A stretch of DNA of 64,000 nt. Source: Gyrodactylus bullatarudis. Taxonomy: Eukaryota > Platyhelminthes > Monogenea > Gyrodactylidea > Gyrodactylidae. The notes below the pieces were generated by a model, which was given only the letters and a program-made list of their open reading frames with translations, was not told the origin of the DNA and ran no database searches. Made by a program: the position numbers and the translations under genes. This document shows, piece by piece, positions 1 to 10,915 of the stretch (its first letter is position 1; each line of letters opens with the position of its first letter). Where the stretch lies: assembly GCA_012064415.1 (NCBI GenBank), contig SSNU01000052.1, positions 188,403 through 252,402 on the forward strand, in the 5' to 3' direction.

Positions 1-660
1 GCCTTCTTAGACCCATAACAACGGAGTAAATATCGACTTGGATTGGAATTTGCCTGCTATTTGGAGTTATGAAGCAGAAAAATATGAGTTTAGAAGAACT
101 CTGGTCAAATGAGTACGCCAACCTTGATTTGAACAAGTTCATGTCTTATTCTAGGTATACTATCATCATGAGATTTCTAAGATTCGACAATAAGATAATC
201 AGAGAAAATAGAGAATGTTGTTCAACAAATTCATTCAAAACTCTCAACGTTTGTATGAACCTTCAGATCAGATTATCATCGATGAACAACTGGTTAATTT
301 TCGAGGTCGCTATCCTTACAAAGTGTACATACCATCAAAACCTGGAAAGTATGGTATAAAAATCTGGGCAGCCTGTGATTCCTACAATTCGTATCTAATC
401 AATGCAGAAATTTACATAGGAAAGGAGACTAATACAGAGACTAATCAAGGATTATGAGCCGTGAAACAACTCGCAGAGCCTTTTCTCAACAAAGGTAGAA
501 CTATTATATGCGACAATTTTTTTACTTCCATTGAGCTATCAAACTATTTATTCTTAGAAAAATTAAGATTTTTTATTATGGGGGTTTATGCACCCCCATT
601 TGAGGTTTATGAAAAATTCACTAGATACAGAACGAGGGTTAAAGAAAAAAAACAATAACA
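1..660 (+). pseudogene. piggyBac transposase, broken internal fragment
   Basis: Remnant of a piggyBac (PGBD-like) transposase. Recognisable pieces appear in order but in different frames: a part with LWSNEYANL and IMRFLRFDNK (69-about 210), a part with DEQLVNFRGR and YIPSKPGKYGIKIWA (about 215-457), and a part with ICDNFFTSIELSNYLFLEKL (461-about 570). These match the conserved core of piggyBac transposases around the catalytic aspartates, including the DNFFTS block. The reading frame shifts near 215 and is broken by a stop at 455-457, so no intact enzyme is encoded. The N-terminal part would lie left of the window. The Cys-rich C-terminal domain is absent; after about 660 the sequence is anonymous. 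Confident as to family, and confident that it is dead. Confidence 0.85.
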
Positions 661-860
661 CTTGTGAAATATCTAAATTGATTAATTTCAGTAGAGGATT
701 AACAAGCTTTTAATGGGATTTCAGGCCAATTTTATTCTCTATAAATGAGTCTAAAAATGAAAAAATCTACCTTTCATGTCAACCATCTCTCTAATTTTGT
801 TACCAATTAGTTTCGAATTTAACCCATGAAAATTATTCATCATAAGTATTAATGAGAGTT

Positions 861-2409
861 TCAAAGAAATGAAAGACAAACTTGATTGATGAGGGGTCGG
901 CCAAAATACTTTTGAGGATTTGGAGGTAGGAAACTTGGTAGGTTTGTGTTATCCGGTTGGACAAAACTTGAAAAGAATTTTGTTGAACTTTCATATTCCC
1001 CAGATCCAAGGTCGATATTATCTCCATTGTTTGGCTTAAAGTAAATTTGGCATTCTTTCACATTAGAATACCTCATCTGATCTGTTTGAATGAGACATAT
1101 CCCGTGTATAATAATTCCACATTTTTTACATTGATAGCCCTGCTTGCGTAGTCCTTATGAAAAATGAAAGATTTAACAAATACAATAAAAATTCGAAATT
1201 TAGTTAGTAATTCATTAGTTTGAACTCTGATTGGTTTAGGTTTAAACCAATAGGAATACTTTTAGATTTTAGTTAGACGTTGCTATTGAAAGGTCTAAGG
1301 TATTATTCTATGGCTTACCTAATAAGTTGATATTGCAAATAACACAAATTACATCTTGATAAAAAGAGACCAATTCAAAGTCATGTCCGGTCTTTTCCGT
1401 TGGTTCAAAAGTTACAGATCTCCTGAGTATATTCACAAAATCTGTTGTGGTTGTACTTTCTCCGGGCATCATGAGTGTCCCAATTAATGTCTTAAAATAC
1501 AAGAAATAAATTCGAAAGAACATGTTTTTGGTATGAGATAATAGATAAAACATGTTACATTGATTTTGTGCAAAATTATCTAAAGTACTCTAGTCTTTAT
1601 CTATTCAAAAGATACAAATTTTAATAAAGTTATCGAATTCTTGTCAAAAAGTACATGCTAACGATTAATTTGTTCATTGGAAAGTGATTTTGAAACAGGC
1701 AGCAATTAATGTTAGATAATACAAGCAGGCATTCTAACTCTAGCTGGGAGAATCAAAAGTCTCAATAACAGTAATTGATTAAATTTTAGTATTCGACAAT
1801 GAAATGGAATCAGTAGATGATAAACTGTAATTTAGTTAAGAAATCAAGTAAGCAATGTTTTTACCTTTACCAGTCCAAGGGAAAAACTGAATTAATTAAA
1901 AATCAAATTTTATACGCAAGTGCATAAATAAATGAAAAGCTCACATTAATTGCTTTGGACAGAGACTTCCTCTGAAATTGGTCTCGAATCTTGGATAGTT
2001 TATCAGGATCCTTGACATAGCTCAATAGTTCTTTTCCATCGATCGAATTGTTAACAACAAGTGTCAAGAATCTTGTCATCGATATTGAGATCATCCATTG
2101 ACTTATTTGCTCACTAGTCCAACTGTCAACTGGTTGAGGCTCTGACTTGACATGGTTTTGTAATAGTTGACTATCACCTATATACTTTGAACAATTTTGA
2201 GCACGATTTAATCGTAGCCAATAGGATTTGGTAATTGGAGATTTCGGATCAATCCTTGAGCGGACAATATCCAAGCAAGTTGGATGGAATGTTTTGAAGC
2301 ATTGAATGCAAAATTTTGATATAACCTTTGGGGTCACGATGTATTCTTCACAAAAGGTGCATGCAAGGGGTATAGATATGCTGACGTCATTACATTGATG
2401 CTGTTTCTC
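861..2409 (-). CDS. C1-like zinc domain / SAM domain protein (partial gene model)
   Basis: Three exons join in phase: 2409-1945 (155 codons), 1490-1319 (57 codons plus 1 nt) and 1153 to at most 861. Exon one has a C1-type pattern H-x12-C-x2-C-x13-C-x2-C-x4-H-x2-C (HQC...CTFC...CIQC...HPTC), then a SAM domain beginning SWTSEQISQWM and continuing through SIDGKELL. Exons two and three together make a second C1 pattern with exactly the same spacing (GHDF...CVIC / QCKKC...HGIC), completed only by splicing. Both copies lack the expected final Cys seven residues after the last C. C1 domains bind diacylglycerol or act as protein-binding zinc modules in signalling proteins. The region after the second C1 is Ser/Pro/Asn-rich and ends with KYFGRPL, which faintly recalls the start of a RhoGAP domain; this is a guess. 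The 5' and 3' ends are unresolved. The upstream acceptor lies only 106 bp below the NDUFA11-like stop codon. Confidence 0.6.
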
Positions 2410-2515
2410 CTGAAATATTACAATAAACTCATAGGTTAATAAGAAATTTTAGGCAAGATTAGAAAGAAAAAGAAAAAAAAATGAAAACTAAGTTGTATAT
2501 ATTTTGCAATAATTA

Positions 2516-3062
2516 TTACAGTTCATTTTCTAGTTTGGCTTCATAAACTGCTTGCTTTTTATTCATAAATCTATGATTCAAGGAAATGTAGTGATCTTTA
2601 GCCTTCAAATATGGAGAGTCTCTTGTTGTTTCTATCTTGGGATCCAAGCCACATATTCTACCGACAACAGATACGACACCAAAAGTACCAGCTCGTAACA
2701 TTATAGCACCTGGACCTTTATTTAATCCTGAGAGGGTTCCTGCGACAATACCACCAGCAAAATGGTTCGTTAGAGCCTTTCCATCATTATTCACATTAGC
2801 TGCTATGATAGTACCAGCTGCATGAGCTAAACTTAAAGAGATAGACAAAGTCATGAACCGAGCTGATTTTGGGGCATAAAAGAATAAACCTTTGCCATCC
2901 ACAGTACTCCGTAGAACATTGTATAGAAAGCTTATGGAGCCTAATGTAAGTCAATAAAAGTACAGTACCTATGGATGATCCAGTAAGAATTGCTGAATTA
3001 ACCTTCTTCAGGACATCCTCTCTATCATCCGAACTAAAATAATATTCTAAAAATCTTGACAT
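2516..3062 (-). CDS. NDUFA11-like (B14.7) mitochondrial complex I subunit
   Basis: Two exons, 3062-2969 and 2940-2516, separated by a 28-nt intron (2968-2941, GTACTG...TTACATTAG) and encoding 172 aa. Without splicing the frame is lost; with it the Gly codon is rebuilt (G|GC) and the protein reads through. The start MSRFLEYYFSSDDRED, followed by alternating hydrophobic Gly/Ala-rich segments (SLAHAAGTIIAA, FAGGIVAGTLSGL, GTFGVVSVVG), fits the Tim17/22/23-fold family and most resembles NDUFA11, an inner-membrane accessory subunit of NADH dehydrogenase that starts with a similar acidic stretch before four membrane helices. A Tim17/23-type translocase subunit is the main alternative. Its start codon is 116 bp from that of a divergent gene, so the two may share a promoter. 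Confidence 0.6.
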
Positions 3063-3178
3063 TCGAATATGTGCATTAAATTATACTAGCTTAAACAATT
3101 TTCAAAAACAGTTTGAAAATATATGATTAAAAGTTGACTAGTGGATACAAACTCAGTAAATTCAAATTTAAAAAAATT
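3063..3178. promoter_or_regulatory. Shared intergenic region of a divergent gene pair
   Basis: This is the 116-bp gap between the ATG of the NDUFA11-like gene (-) and the ATG chosen for the coiled-coil gene (+). Both 5' ends face it, so a bidirectional promoter is likely. I see no clear TATA or other named motif beyond general A+T richness. Confidence 0.35.
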
Positions 3179-3948
3179 ATGGCGATTGAATACAAAATTA
3201 ACAAACATTCATATACAACTCTCCTTCGAGAAACATTTAGGCTTGATTTTTGTAGAAACTCAATGGAAAAAGAAATAGCTAAACTCAAAACTACCATAGA
3301 GTCAACTAGAAATGAATTTATTCAACATGAAAATGATCTTGAAAAACAAATAGAAGAAAATACAAACAATTATAGAGAAGTAGAGCAAACTTTGATACAG
3401 AAAACTAATGAGTAGATTAATTCTATTTATAACTTTAGACTTAACCAAATTAAGAACCAGAGGCATGAAATTACAGATCGCATAGATCGTGTGAAAGAGG
3501 ATACGAAAATGATTCACAAAAACATGGAAGAAATTGACAAAAGAACATCAGAACTAGATATCTACCATGTTTTTGTCTGTAAACTAATGGAAGAATCTAA
3601 CATGTCTACAAAGTAAATGTATGTTTTTTAACATGATGCAGAGATATCAATTATGAAAATATTCTTGGCATATTCAGAGAATTAGAGGAAAATATTTCGG
3701 ACATTGAAGAATTCGAGAAGGAGATAATGATGAATGCGAGACTCTTGCTCAATGATAATCTACTTGATAATTCTTTCTTTGAAAGAATGACTCATGAATG
3801 TTGCTATGGTGAACTTGATAAAGAAAATTTATCAGGAAAAGTCAAGGAAATGCCGATTTCAATTGGCGAATTAATTGAATTTATGAATGTTAAAAAACTA
3901 ATGAGCATTGATCTGGAGTCCATTCTTCAAGATGACTTCTTTGAGTGA
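3179..3948 (+). CDS. Coiled-coil protein with two ultra-short introns, unknown function
   Basis: Three exons, 3179-3411, 3439-3612 and 3642-3948, give 237 aa ending in TGA. The introns are 27 nt (3412-3438, GTAGAT...ACTTTAG) and 29 nt (3613-3641, GTAAAT...GATGCAG). The first intron contains an in-frame TAG that would truncate the protein if retained; removing it keeps the frame and gives KTNELNQIKNQ. The second is needed to join two frames (A|GAT phase). Residues about 25-130 form a charged heptad-rich coiled coil (KEIAKLKTTIEST, RIDRVKEDTKM). The C-terminal half is acidic and probably helical, ending ESILQDDFFE. ATG 3179 was chosen because the upstream part of the frame has no ATG. I do not recognise the family; a cytoskeletal, ciliary or kinetochore protein would fit the composition, but nothing proves it. 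Confidence 0.65.
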
Positions 3949-3999
3949 GTTTATAAATTCTAAAAGCTCTATAACTTTTTACAACTTTGTTAAAAGGAT

Positions 4000-5275
4000 T
4001 TTCGTACAAAAATGATTTTGGATTTCTATTTTAACATCATTCTTTTTTCGGAGAAAAATCTGAATTTTCACTCGTAAAATTTCTGTATTTAATTATAGCT
4101 AGTTGGTAAAAAATATTGGATAAAAAAATTACCTGTACTGTATAATCCACAGTGTATATTCTTAATGAATACAGTAGTCTGAAGAAAAATATCCCACTGA
4201 TGTTCATGTTCATGATAAAGTTGCTATTTTCGATGTAGAATAGTTAGAAAATAATCAACCCAATGGAATACACCACTTTCTTATTAGACACATTATGATC
4301 TTTGTGAATCAGATTTTCACGTCAAATTAAAAATGTAGTCAAATATTTGAAAATAAATTTAGAAAATCTTTTTTGAAAACTTATTTGCCGTAAAACAATA
4401 GCTGTAGACTTCATATATGCAATCGCCTGCTCGATATCTCTCATAGTCTAGACGATAAATAGTTTTAGAGCCAAAAAATGCTAATCTTAAGCTTTACTAT
4501 CTTTTAAACCATAAGTCGGCTCTCAAATGAGAATTCAGTTTCGGAATCAGCGTTATTATTTTGTTGGTTTTACCAATTAACTAATTTGTGTGATGAAAAA
4601 AATAATAATTGGGACATCAAGGCTTAATATTGAGAATTTCAGAAGTCCGGTGATTTGTAAAATCGAATTAAACCATTTTCGAGAAAAATTCGAATATAGG
4701 ATTTTATTTTTCATTACTAAACTAGAAAAACGAAGCATTGACAAAGGGGGTCTCTGTACAAAATATGTTGGCATTACGTCATCATTGAGAATATGGAGAA
4801 CGGGGGTCAGGTTCATTTGTAAACTGAAAACATTAAACTTTTCTCGTTTTTAGCCTAAATTGATGGAGGTGAATCAGTTTTTTATTCTGCATCTGATGGT
4901 ATTACTTTTATGATGAGAAAAAAATATTTCTCTTATAACTTGAGCTGTAAAATAGTTAAGGAGAAAGAGTCATTAGTCTAAATTTAAAATTTCATGAAAT
5001 TTAATCTATTTTGGGCCCTAAAATCTCTTAAGGATCAAAGAAAATAATACTCATTGATGAAAAAATTTTTTGTGTGTCGGGTTTTCCATTCGTATATTTT
5101 TTAGAGAGTTCAGTGTAGTAAAAAAGAAAAAAATTATTTCTGAGAAAAACAGGTGAAAGCTATTTTGGCGCAAATTCTAACTGTTTTTTTGACCAATGGA
5201 TCAATAAGAATTCTGAAGTTTTCTCTTCCTTTTTCGGCATGGGTTACACACTACTTCAAATGAAAAAAATCTCTG
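4000..5275. other. No gene seen; old repeats
   Basis: No convincing coding signal. About 4375-4640 is a diverged repeat: its left part (near CAATCGCCTGCTCGATATC, about 4420) recurs inverted at about 21,930-22,010, and its right part (near CAGTTTCGGAATCAGCG, about 4537) recurs at about 17,400-17,520 in the same orientation. Confidence 0.5.
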
Positions 5276-5603
5276 CTTTTAGACATTAAACCTACTAGCA
5301 GATCTTCAACGTTGCGAGGCAACGCTTCTAACCACTAGGCCAGAACCCCTGTACGCTCAACGCTGCGATAGTATTGAGACCACCTACACACTGGTTTTTT
5401 GTAAATAAGCACTATGTAGAAATTACAGTGTTTTTAGACATTAAACCTACTTGCTTATCCGAATTCTGACATCTAGGTGTGAGAAGACAATCTCTATCAA
5501 GTTAGATTCACATGGATATAGTAATAACCAGTGACCACACTTTGCTAGTAGGTTTAATGTCTAAAAACACAGTAATTTCTACATAGTGCTTATTTACAAA
5601 TCT
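5276..5603 (-). repeat. tRNA-like SINE segment nested in an inverted repeat
   Basis: The minus strand of about 5285-5345 has a good RNA polymerase III A box (TGGCCTAGTGGTTAGA) followed by a tRNA-like arm (CGTTGCCTCGCAACG), typical of a tRNA-derived SINE head. No good B box is seen, so this is not a functional tRNA. Beside it, 5397-5451 and 5547-5600 form a near-perfect inverted repeat of about 54 bp. The motif TTTAGACATTAAACCTACT occurs three times here (about 5279, 5433, and inverted at about 5549). Confidence 0.55.
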
Positions 5604-6941
5604 CTGCTTTCTTTCCGCATTACTTTTAAAATACTTATTAAATAAAGGTCAGAAAAATACTGAGGAATATATACATATATATTTATTTCCAAAATTGTGA
5701 CAGCGTACAAAATTTCTAAAATTGGCAAATTGTAGTTGTTTGTTTTTTCTTTTCCACTTTAGCTACAGAACTAAATGATTCACATGATGACATTGACAAT
5801 TAATCGATACCATAGATAGATATAAATAATTTCAGATAGACTCAATTAATAATTTTCCCTTTGTAACAGAATTCTGTTTGTTCATTTAATTGATTTCCCC
5901 ATTGATATATTAAATGCTAACAAAAATATGTGTTATTATTAGCCTTAAACTAACCTCAATCAACGGTTCTAGATAAGACTGAAAGGAACCTGAGTTTTGG
6001 GTAAAAGATTTTTTTAATATCAGAATTAGACAAGAAAGCCAAATATCGCCGACAAATTTTCGAGAGATTTCGAATTGTCGAAATTTCATTGATTTTCAAG
6101 TAGTGAAAATGATCCAAAAATCGAAATTCAGCTCCCGAACGATAATGAGAGTGCCTTAGATGATATTTTGCATAATTTATTTTCTTGTCTAATTCTGATC
6201 CTGAAAAACTTCTTTTAGCCACACTCCCACTTTTACTTTTGTAAATCGGTAAAATTTTTGAGTTCAAAGTTCGAAAAAGTGGGATTTTGGCGCCAAATAA
6301 AAATTAAAAAAATGGCCAAATCACCGAATGAATTTAAATCACTGCTAATTATTATCATTCATACCCTTTATGTTGTATTTGTGTTCTAATTGAAACTATG
6401 GCTGTCAGTATTTCATGATCATTTTGGCTAAGAGAACCTTATCGTCATACCATCGATATTTAAGTGATTAAACGTCTCCTATAGCTCTTGTATCTCGGTT
6501 GCATTTATCCAAGATAAAATGAAAATATGGAAACGGCTCAGAAGTAATTCGACTATGGGATTCCCTTACTGAGTGGTCTACCGGGAGTAACTTCGAAATC
6601 TTTGGAGAGGACCCAACACTACTTCATTAGAGGATGCTTTGTGTTTCAAAAACTAATCTTTTTAGAGCAAGTTTCCAGATTAATTTAGAGTCTCTTCCAA
6701 TAAATGATATAAAAATATTTTGAAGTATTGAAAAATAGGGAGTTTATTAACATTGAATGTACATTTCATAAAGCTTCATCAGCAATATAACTTTAGAAAT
6801 CAAAATTATCTATCAAATTATTGAAATAACAAAATTACAAATACATTAGAAGGAAAATAGTAAGAAGCAAGTTCCATAAAAAGAAGAAAAAATACCCAAA
6901 AACTCAACATTAGTAGCAAAAATGATGAAGAGAAAGCTCAC
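5604..6941. other. No gene seen; diverged interspersed repeat
   Basis: The open frame at 6267-5956 (-) is not treated as a gene, because about 5980-6190 recurs in diverged form at about 20,560-20,790 and 27,120-27,230 inside introns. About 6720-6940 belongs to the repeat that also flanks the duplicated exon at 29.3-29.55 kb. Confidence 0.5.
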
Positions 6942-7157
6942 ATAGGCCAGGGTAGTATGAGAGAATATGTATGGTTCTTTTGAACACACAGATCTGGTTT
7001 CATAGTATTGATAAAGAATTTCTCTTTAATCGACAGAACAGTGCTATCATCACTTGTGTTCTTATAAAAGATTGAAAAATTGGATTTTTCAGCAGTATGA
7101 TTATTTTCAGTTGAATGTTTATGAACCGAATTATTCTTTGAAAGATGTTCCTTTTTC
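6942..7157 (-). CDS. Orphan exon, possible glycosyltransferase-31-type stem region (copy 1)
   Basis: Open frame of 71 codons between an acceptor (GGACTAG, 7158) and a donor (AT|GTGAGC, 6942/6941), phase 2 in and out. It carries several N-glycosylation sequons (NNS, NHT, NFS, NTS, NHT), as expected for the lumenal stem of a Golgi enzyme. It ends FFINTMKPDLCVQKNHTYSL-ILPWPM. The pattern F-x-IN-x2-P-x2-C-x2-KN-x-L-x-IL resembles the segment just before the catalytic domain of beta-1,3-galactosyltransferases (GT31). No downstream exon with the conserved RxAIRxTWG block was found, so the gene may be truncated. A second copy of the 3' half of this exon lies at 29,554-29,669. The family call is tentative. 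Confidence 0.4.
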
Positions 7158-7849
7158 CTAGTCCTTAAAGAAATGATAAAATTACTATGAGTCTTGACTC
7201 AAATTTGAAATTTACCAACCGTTAAACTTAAAAAATTGCAAGTTTTTGAACTCAATCAATGCTTCAGAGAAATCTTTATTCTTCATTTGCAAATGGGCAT
7301 TACTGAGGAAATTCTGAATATTGTTTAAAAAAAATCAATTGAAAAAGTGTAAACTACCACAATCTTTTATTTCTGGATGATTTAAACATAACAATAAAGG
7401 GTGGAGTTATCATAAATCAGTATTTTAATTATGCAAACGCAAGCATTTTCAATAAACTCTCTTTTAATTCATCCATAGATCATGTGGGCAAGATAATTGT
7501 TATATTGAATCACTCATTATAAATTACTTGCTTATCTTCTCTCTCTATACTTGTCTGTGATCACGGGATACATAAACAATAACAATTGAATTTATTAACA
7601 GTTCATTAAAGGATCACTTCAACTACAAATCTAAATTATAACATGTTCAAAAACGTATAGTGAAGGTGTACTCTTTTGTACACAATAAATCCTCACTAAA
7701 ATTTCTATTTTAGAGTGAAGAAAAAATCTACACGAAAGTAAACTAATCTCTTTCTGAGAGATCTAGGAGCATCGGTTTTGAGCTGGATCGCCAAAGTAAT
7801 ACTCAACAGTGTCATATGAGTAATAATTTGCAAAATTAAATATCACTAT

Positions 7850-8560
7850 CGGTTCACAGTAATTTCATCTGTAGTCTAGTGTTATCCTGGTGTTAAATAT
7901 TAAAGTACTCAAATTGGTACAAATTTGTTGAATACAATGGTCAAAGATCATATAATCAAATCAGGAGTGCCTCAAGGATCTAGGGTTTGACCACTACTAT
8001 TCAATATCATATTTGCTGATATTCAATCTTCCTCATAAAATTTTTTAAAATATGCTTCAGATTGGCTCCTAAGTTAGGAGTCCTAACATAGACAAATCAT
8101 TCTACTTGACTCCAAATGAATCAATGATCGCTGATTCAAATACATTCTGCATCAACCAAGACAAAATTCACCTTAAACCACAATTAAAGACCTTGGGATA
8201 ACTTATAAGTAATGAATAATTATTCATGGGAACTCGATTTTGTTGATCACTACAAATAAATTATTAAAAAACTCATTGACCGACTTTATCCACAAATGCA
8301 TCAAAACCGACAGCATGAAACTTATTTTATTCAAAGTTTATGCGAGACCAGTAATTGAATACTGTTCTGCAACCTGGAATCCTGAATGTGACAAATGGTC
8401 CAGGAAAATACGAACTACATGATATAGATAGATTTACACGCCTTCTGTCATCAACATTTTAGACTGAGATGAAATCGAATAAAAACTCTTTATGGCTGAT
8501 ATAAGAGAACTTGAAAGTATTACCCTAATCAAGTAAACTCACACTCGGTAACTCTAATCA
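7850..8560 (+). pseudogene. Non-LTR retrotransposon (LINE) reverse transcriptase remnant
   Basis: At 7937-8037 one frame reads IKSGVPQGSRV-stop-PLLFNIIFAD, the RT motif usually written SGVPQGS.L.PLLFN. At 8240-8422 another frame reads KLILFKVYARPVIEYCSATW, the typical thumb segment (F..YVRP.LEYCS..W) of Jockey/CR1-type elements. The stop inside the motif, the frame changes and the missing catalytic YADD block show that it is dead. The following 8590-8850 (3' region) is shared with 62,650-62,950. Confidence 0.8.
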
Positions 8561-8585
8561 CCAAGGCTCACGAACCAACATTCCA

Positions 8586-8850
8586 GAATATGGTTTTTTT
8601 GTTAGAAAATACGTTTATTACAAATTTGGTATATATGTGTACAAAATAATAAAAAATATTAATTGAGTTTTCTTGGGAACAAATTAGAAATGTCATTGAA
8701 TCTTGATGGATGGAGAAATTTGGCTTTTAATAAATAAACAAAAAAGCCTTTCAAGAGATTTCGTTAATATTCTGGGATTATTGAAGATTAGCATATAGAA
8801 GACTCTTTGAGTAGTCAATTTTAGACCTTATATGAGACATTATGGTTTAA
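8586..8850 (+). repeat. Dispersed repeat, probable LINE 3' region (copy 1)
   Basis: The stretch around CCTTTCAAGAGATTTCGT and TGAAGATTAGCATA matches 62,650-62,950 in the same orientation. Its place directly after the RT remnant suggests it is the element's 3' end. Confidence 0.5.
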
Positions 8851-9085
8851 TGTTTGTAAGATCGTTACATTCTGTAAGTTTGAATTTTTTATCGATCATT
8901 TTATAAAATGATAGTAAATAATGATTAGAGAAAGAGGGGTTTCTAAGGTTCTATGTATTTTCAAGTAATTCGGCTGATTTAACAAAGGTTTTTACAATGG
9001 TAATCTAAAAAAACTATCAATTTTCAACAGACCCGAAAACATATTTAAAAAACTCAATCATTAATTTAAAATTCTTTATAATATG

Positions 9086-9616
9086 TATGTTGTAGCTAAA
9101 TCGTACTGAAAGGGTAGAGGGGAATACATCGCATAGACCAAGTGCTTAATAATTTCAGTCTCAATTAGCAGAGCAATCCTTGCTAATTCGTACTGAAAAG
9201 ATTAAGCTTCGTATATTTTATGCAATTCAACCTTTCTGTTTCTGATCTCGATTTGTTCTCATCTATAATTTCATAATTTATTTTTCAGACCTCATTCAAA
9301 TAGAAAATTTCTGGATTTTCGAGTTTTTTTAATGATTCATAAAGATCGAAAATATCTTTGATTTAAAAAAAAATTATGGATTTCTCCATGAATAAAATTT
9401 TCTATTTGAATGAGTTTTGCAAAAAAATTATACAGGTGAACCCCCTTGAAAGTAGAAAAAATTAAATGTAAATGAGAACAAATCTAGTACAGAAACTCCA
9501 GAGTTTAATTGCATAAAAGATACGAAGCTTAATCTTTTCAGTACGAATTAGCAGGGATTGCTCTGCTAATTGAGACTGAAATTATTAGCAGTTCAGTACG
9601 AATTTACTACAACATA
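9086..9616. mobile_element. Fold-back element with long nested inverted repeats
   Basis: The outer ends TATGTTGTAG (9086) and CTACAACATA (to 9616) are inverted copies. Inside, about 9148-9250 pairs with about 9480-9595, and 9290-9310 pairs with about 9395-9415, so most of the 531 bp can form one long hairpin. It has no coding capacity. Each arm carries the imperfect palindrome TTAGCAGAGCAATCC.TGCTAA, which occurs a third time near 25,588. Confidence 0.75.
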
Positions 9617-10786
9617 TCTATCTACAAAGACTGAAGAATCTATTTAATGTTTACAAAAATAAAATATGTAAATTATGTATTGTTTAATTAATATTAAATA
9701 TTAGTATTACTCATAGTAGGAATCAAAATTATGAGTATGCCTGAAATAAATGCCTTATTTTTGAAATGACTAGACTTCATTCATAGAGATGAGAGCAAAG
9801 CTAATTAGATATATTTTATTTCATATTTACAATTTTCTAGGAAGGTTTCTAGCAATTATTCTGAGAAAAAATGGGGATTCGTGCTCAATTTTTGAATAAT
9901 TCACCAGAGATTCATTATCCATAGTATTAAATTTTAAATCATTCAAGTGTTTTTCGTTCTCGAAAGAGTTTAAATTCTTTTGATTGACGCTAAACTAACA
10001 TTGTAGTGAGGCTTGTTCTTATAGAAGAAATCTTTTGTCTTTTGCTTCGACTTATTGATGAAAAAAATTAATTTACTCTTGAATTTTCAGATGGATGAAG
10101 GAACTGATAAAGATTCCCAGAGAGAATTTTGAAAATCAATCAAATGAGAATATAATTAGCCAGGAAAACGAACAAATGTAGAAAACAAAAGACTCTATTT
10201 TTGTGAAATCATGGAATATTTTCAATTTAATAATATACAGAAAATCTTTCAATTTTACTTCTTCCTTTGTCACAATTCAAGTCTTTTAAAACAAAATTTC
10301 AAGAGGCTTCCTCTGTCCCAATATTGTACATAAACATTTTTTTGTCATCTCACTAATATTTTTACAGATAAAAGAGTAATAATGGTAGTAGAAAAGGTTT
10401 GTACTTTTCTGAGTTTATCAAAACACACATAGAACGTGCTTTATTTTGTACATGGATTTGTTGTTTCATCATGTTCTTATCCTATGTTAGTTGTCAAGTA
10501 AAATGAACAATATTCGGTTATTCTCAAATGCTTGGTAACACATGTATACAGATCAGACTTGTCCTGTTAATTAATACATAATTTGCAAATATTCTAGTTT
10601 ATATTTACAAGAAATAAAGCTTTATAAAATCAACAGGTATACTTTTATTGTACAACTTGTCTATACTTGTATTAGATAATCTAACTTGAGTTTTCTTTGT
10701 ATCTGGATGGATTAACACGAATAAGGCTTTAAGCGAAATAGCTTGATTTCATGTCTTTAATCAATAAAAATACATAGCTTTTAACT
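9617..10786. other. No gene seen
   Basis: A+T-rich sequence downstream of the NTPDase gene. At 9731-9770 it contains an inverted, diverged copy of the palindromic segment found at 11,520-11,570. Confidence 0.4.
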
Positions 10787-10792
10787 TTTATT
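10787..10792 (-). terminator. Candidate poly(A) signal of the NTPDase gene
   Basis: AATAAA on the minus strand, 124 nt past the stop codon. Position is plausible; the motif is common in A+T-rich DNA. Confidence 0.4.
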
Positions 10793-10915
10793 CTTTTTAG
10801 GTTGTTTGGTTGGAAATTAATGACTGATTTTGAGGGAGCAGGATATCTGAACAAAATATTTCAATAACTCTTTTTCTTTCCAGTGGCCAACTAACATTGG
10901 AAGGTAAAATTTTGA

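Noticed and set aside
3413..3415. In-frame TAG read as a nonsense mutation or stop-codon readthrough
   Set aside because: It lies inside a 27-nt GT...AG segment whose removal keeps the frame, and the same gene has another intron of similar size.
5956..6267. 103-codon open frame (-)
   Set aside because: The underlying DNA recurs in diverged form inside NTPDase introns at 20.6 and 27.2 kb, so it is repeat sequence.
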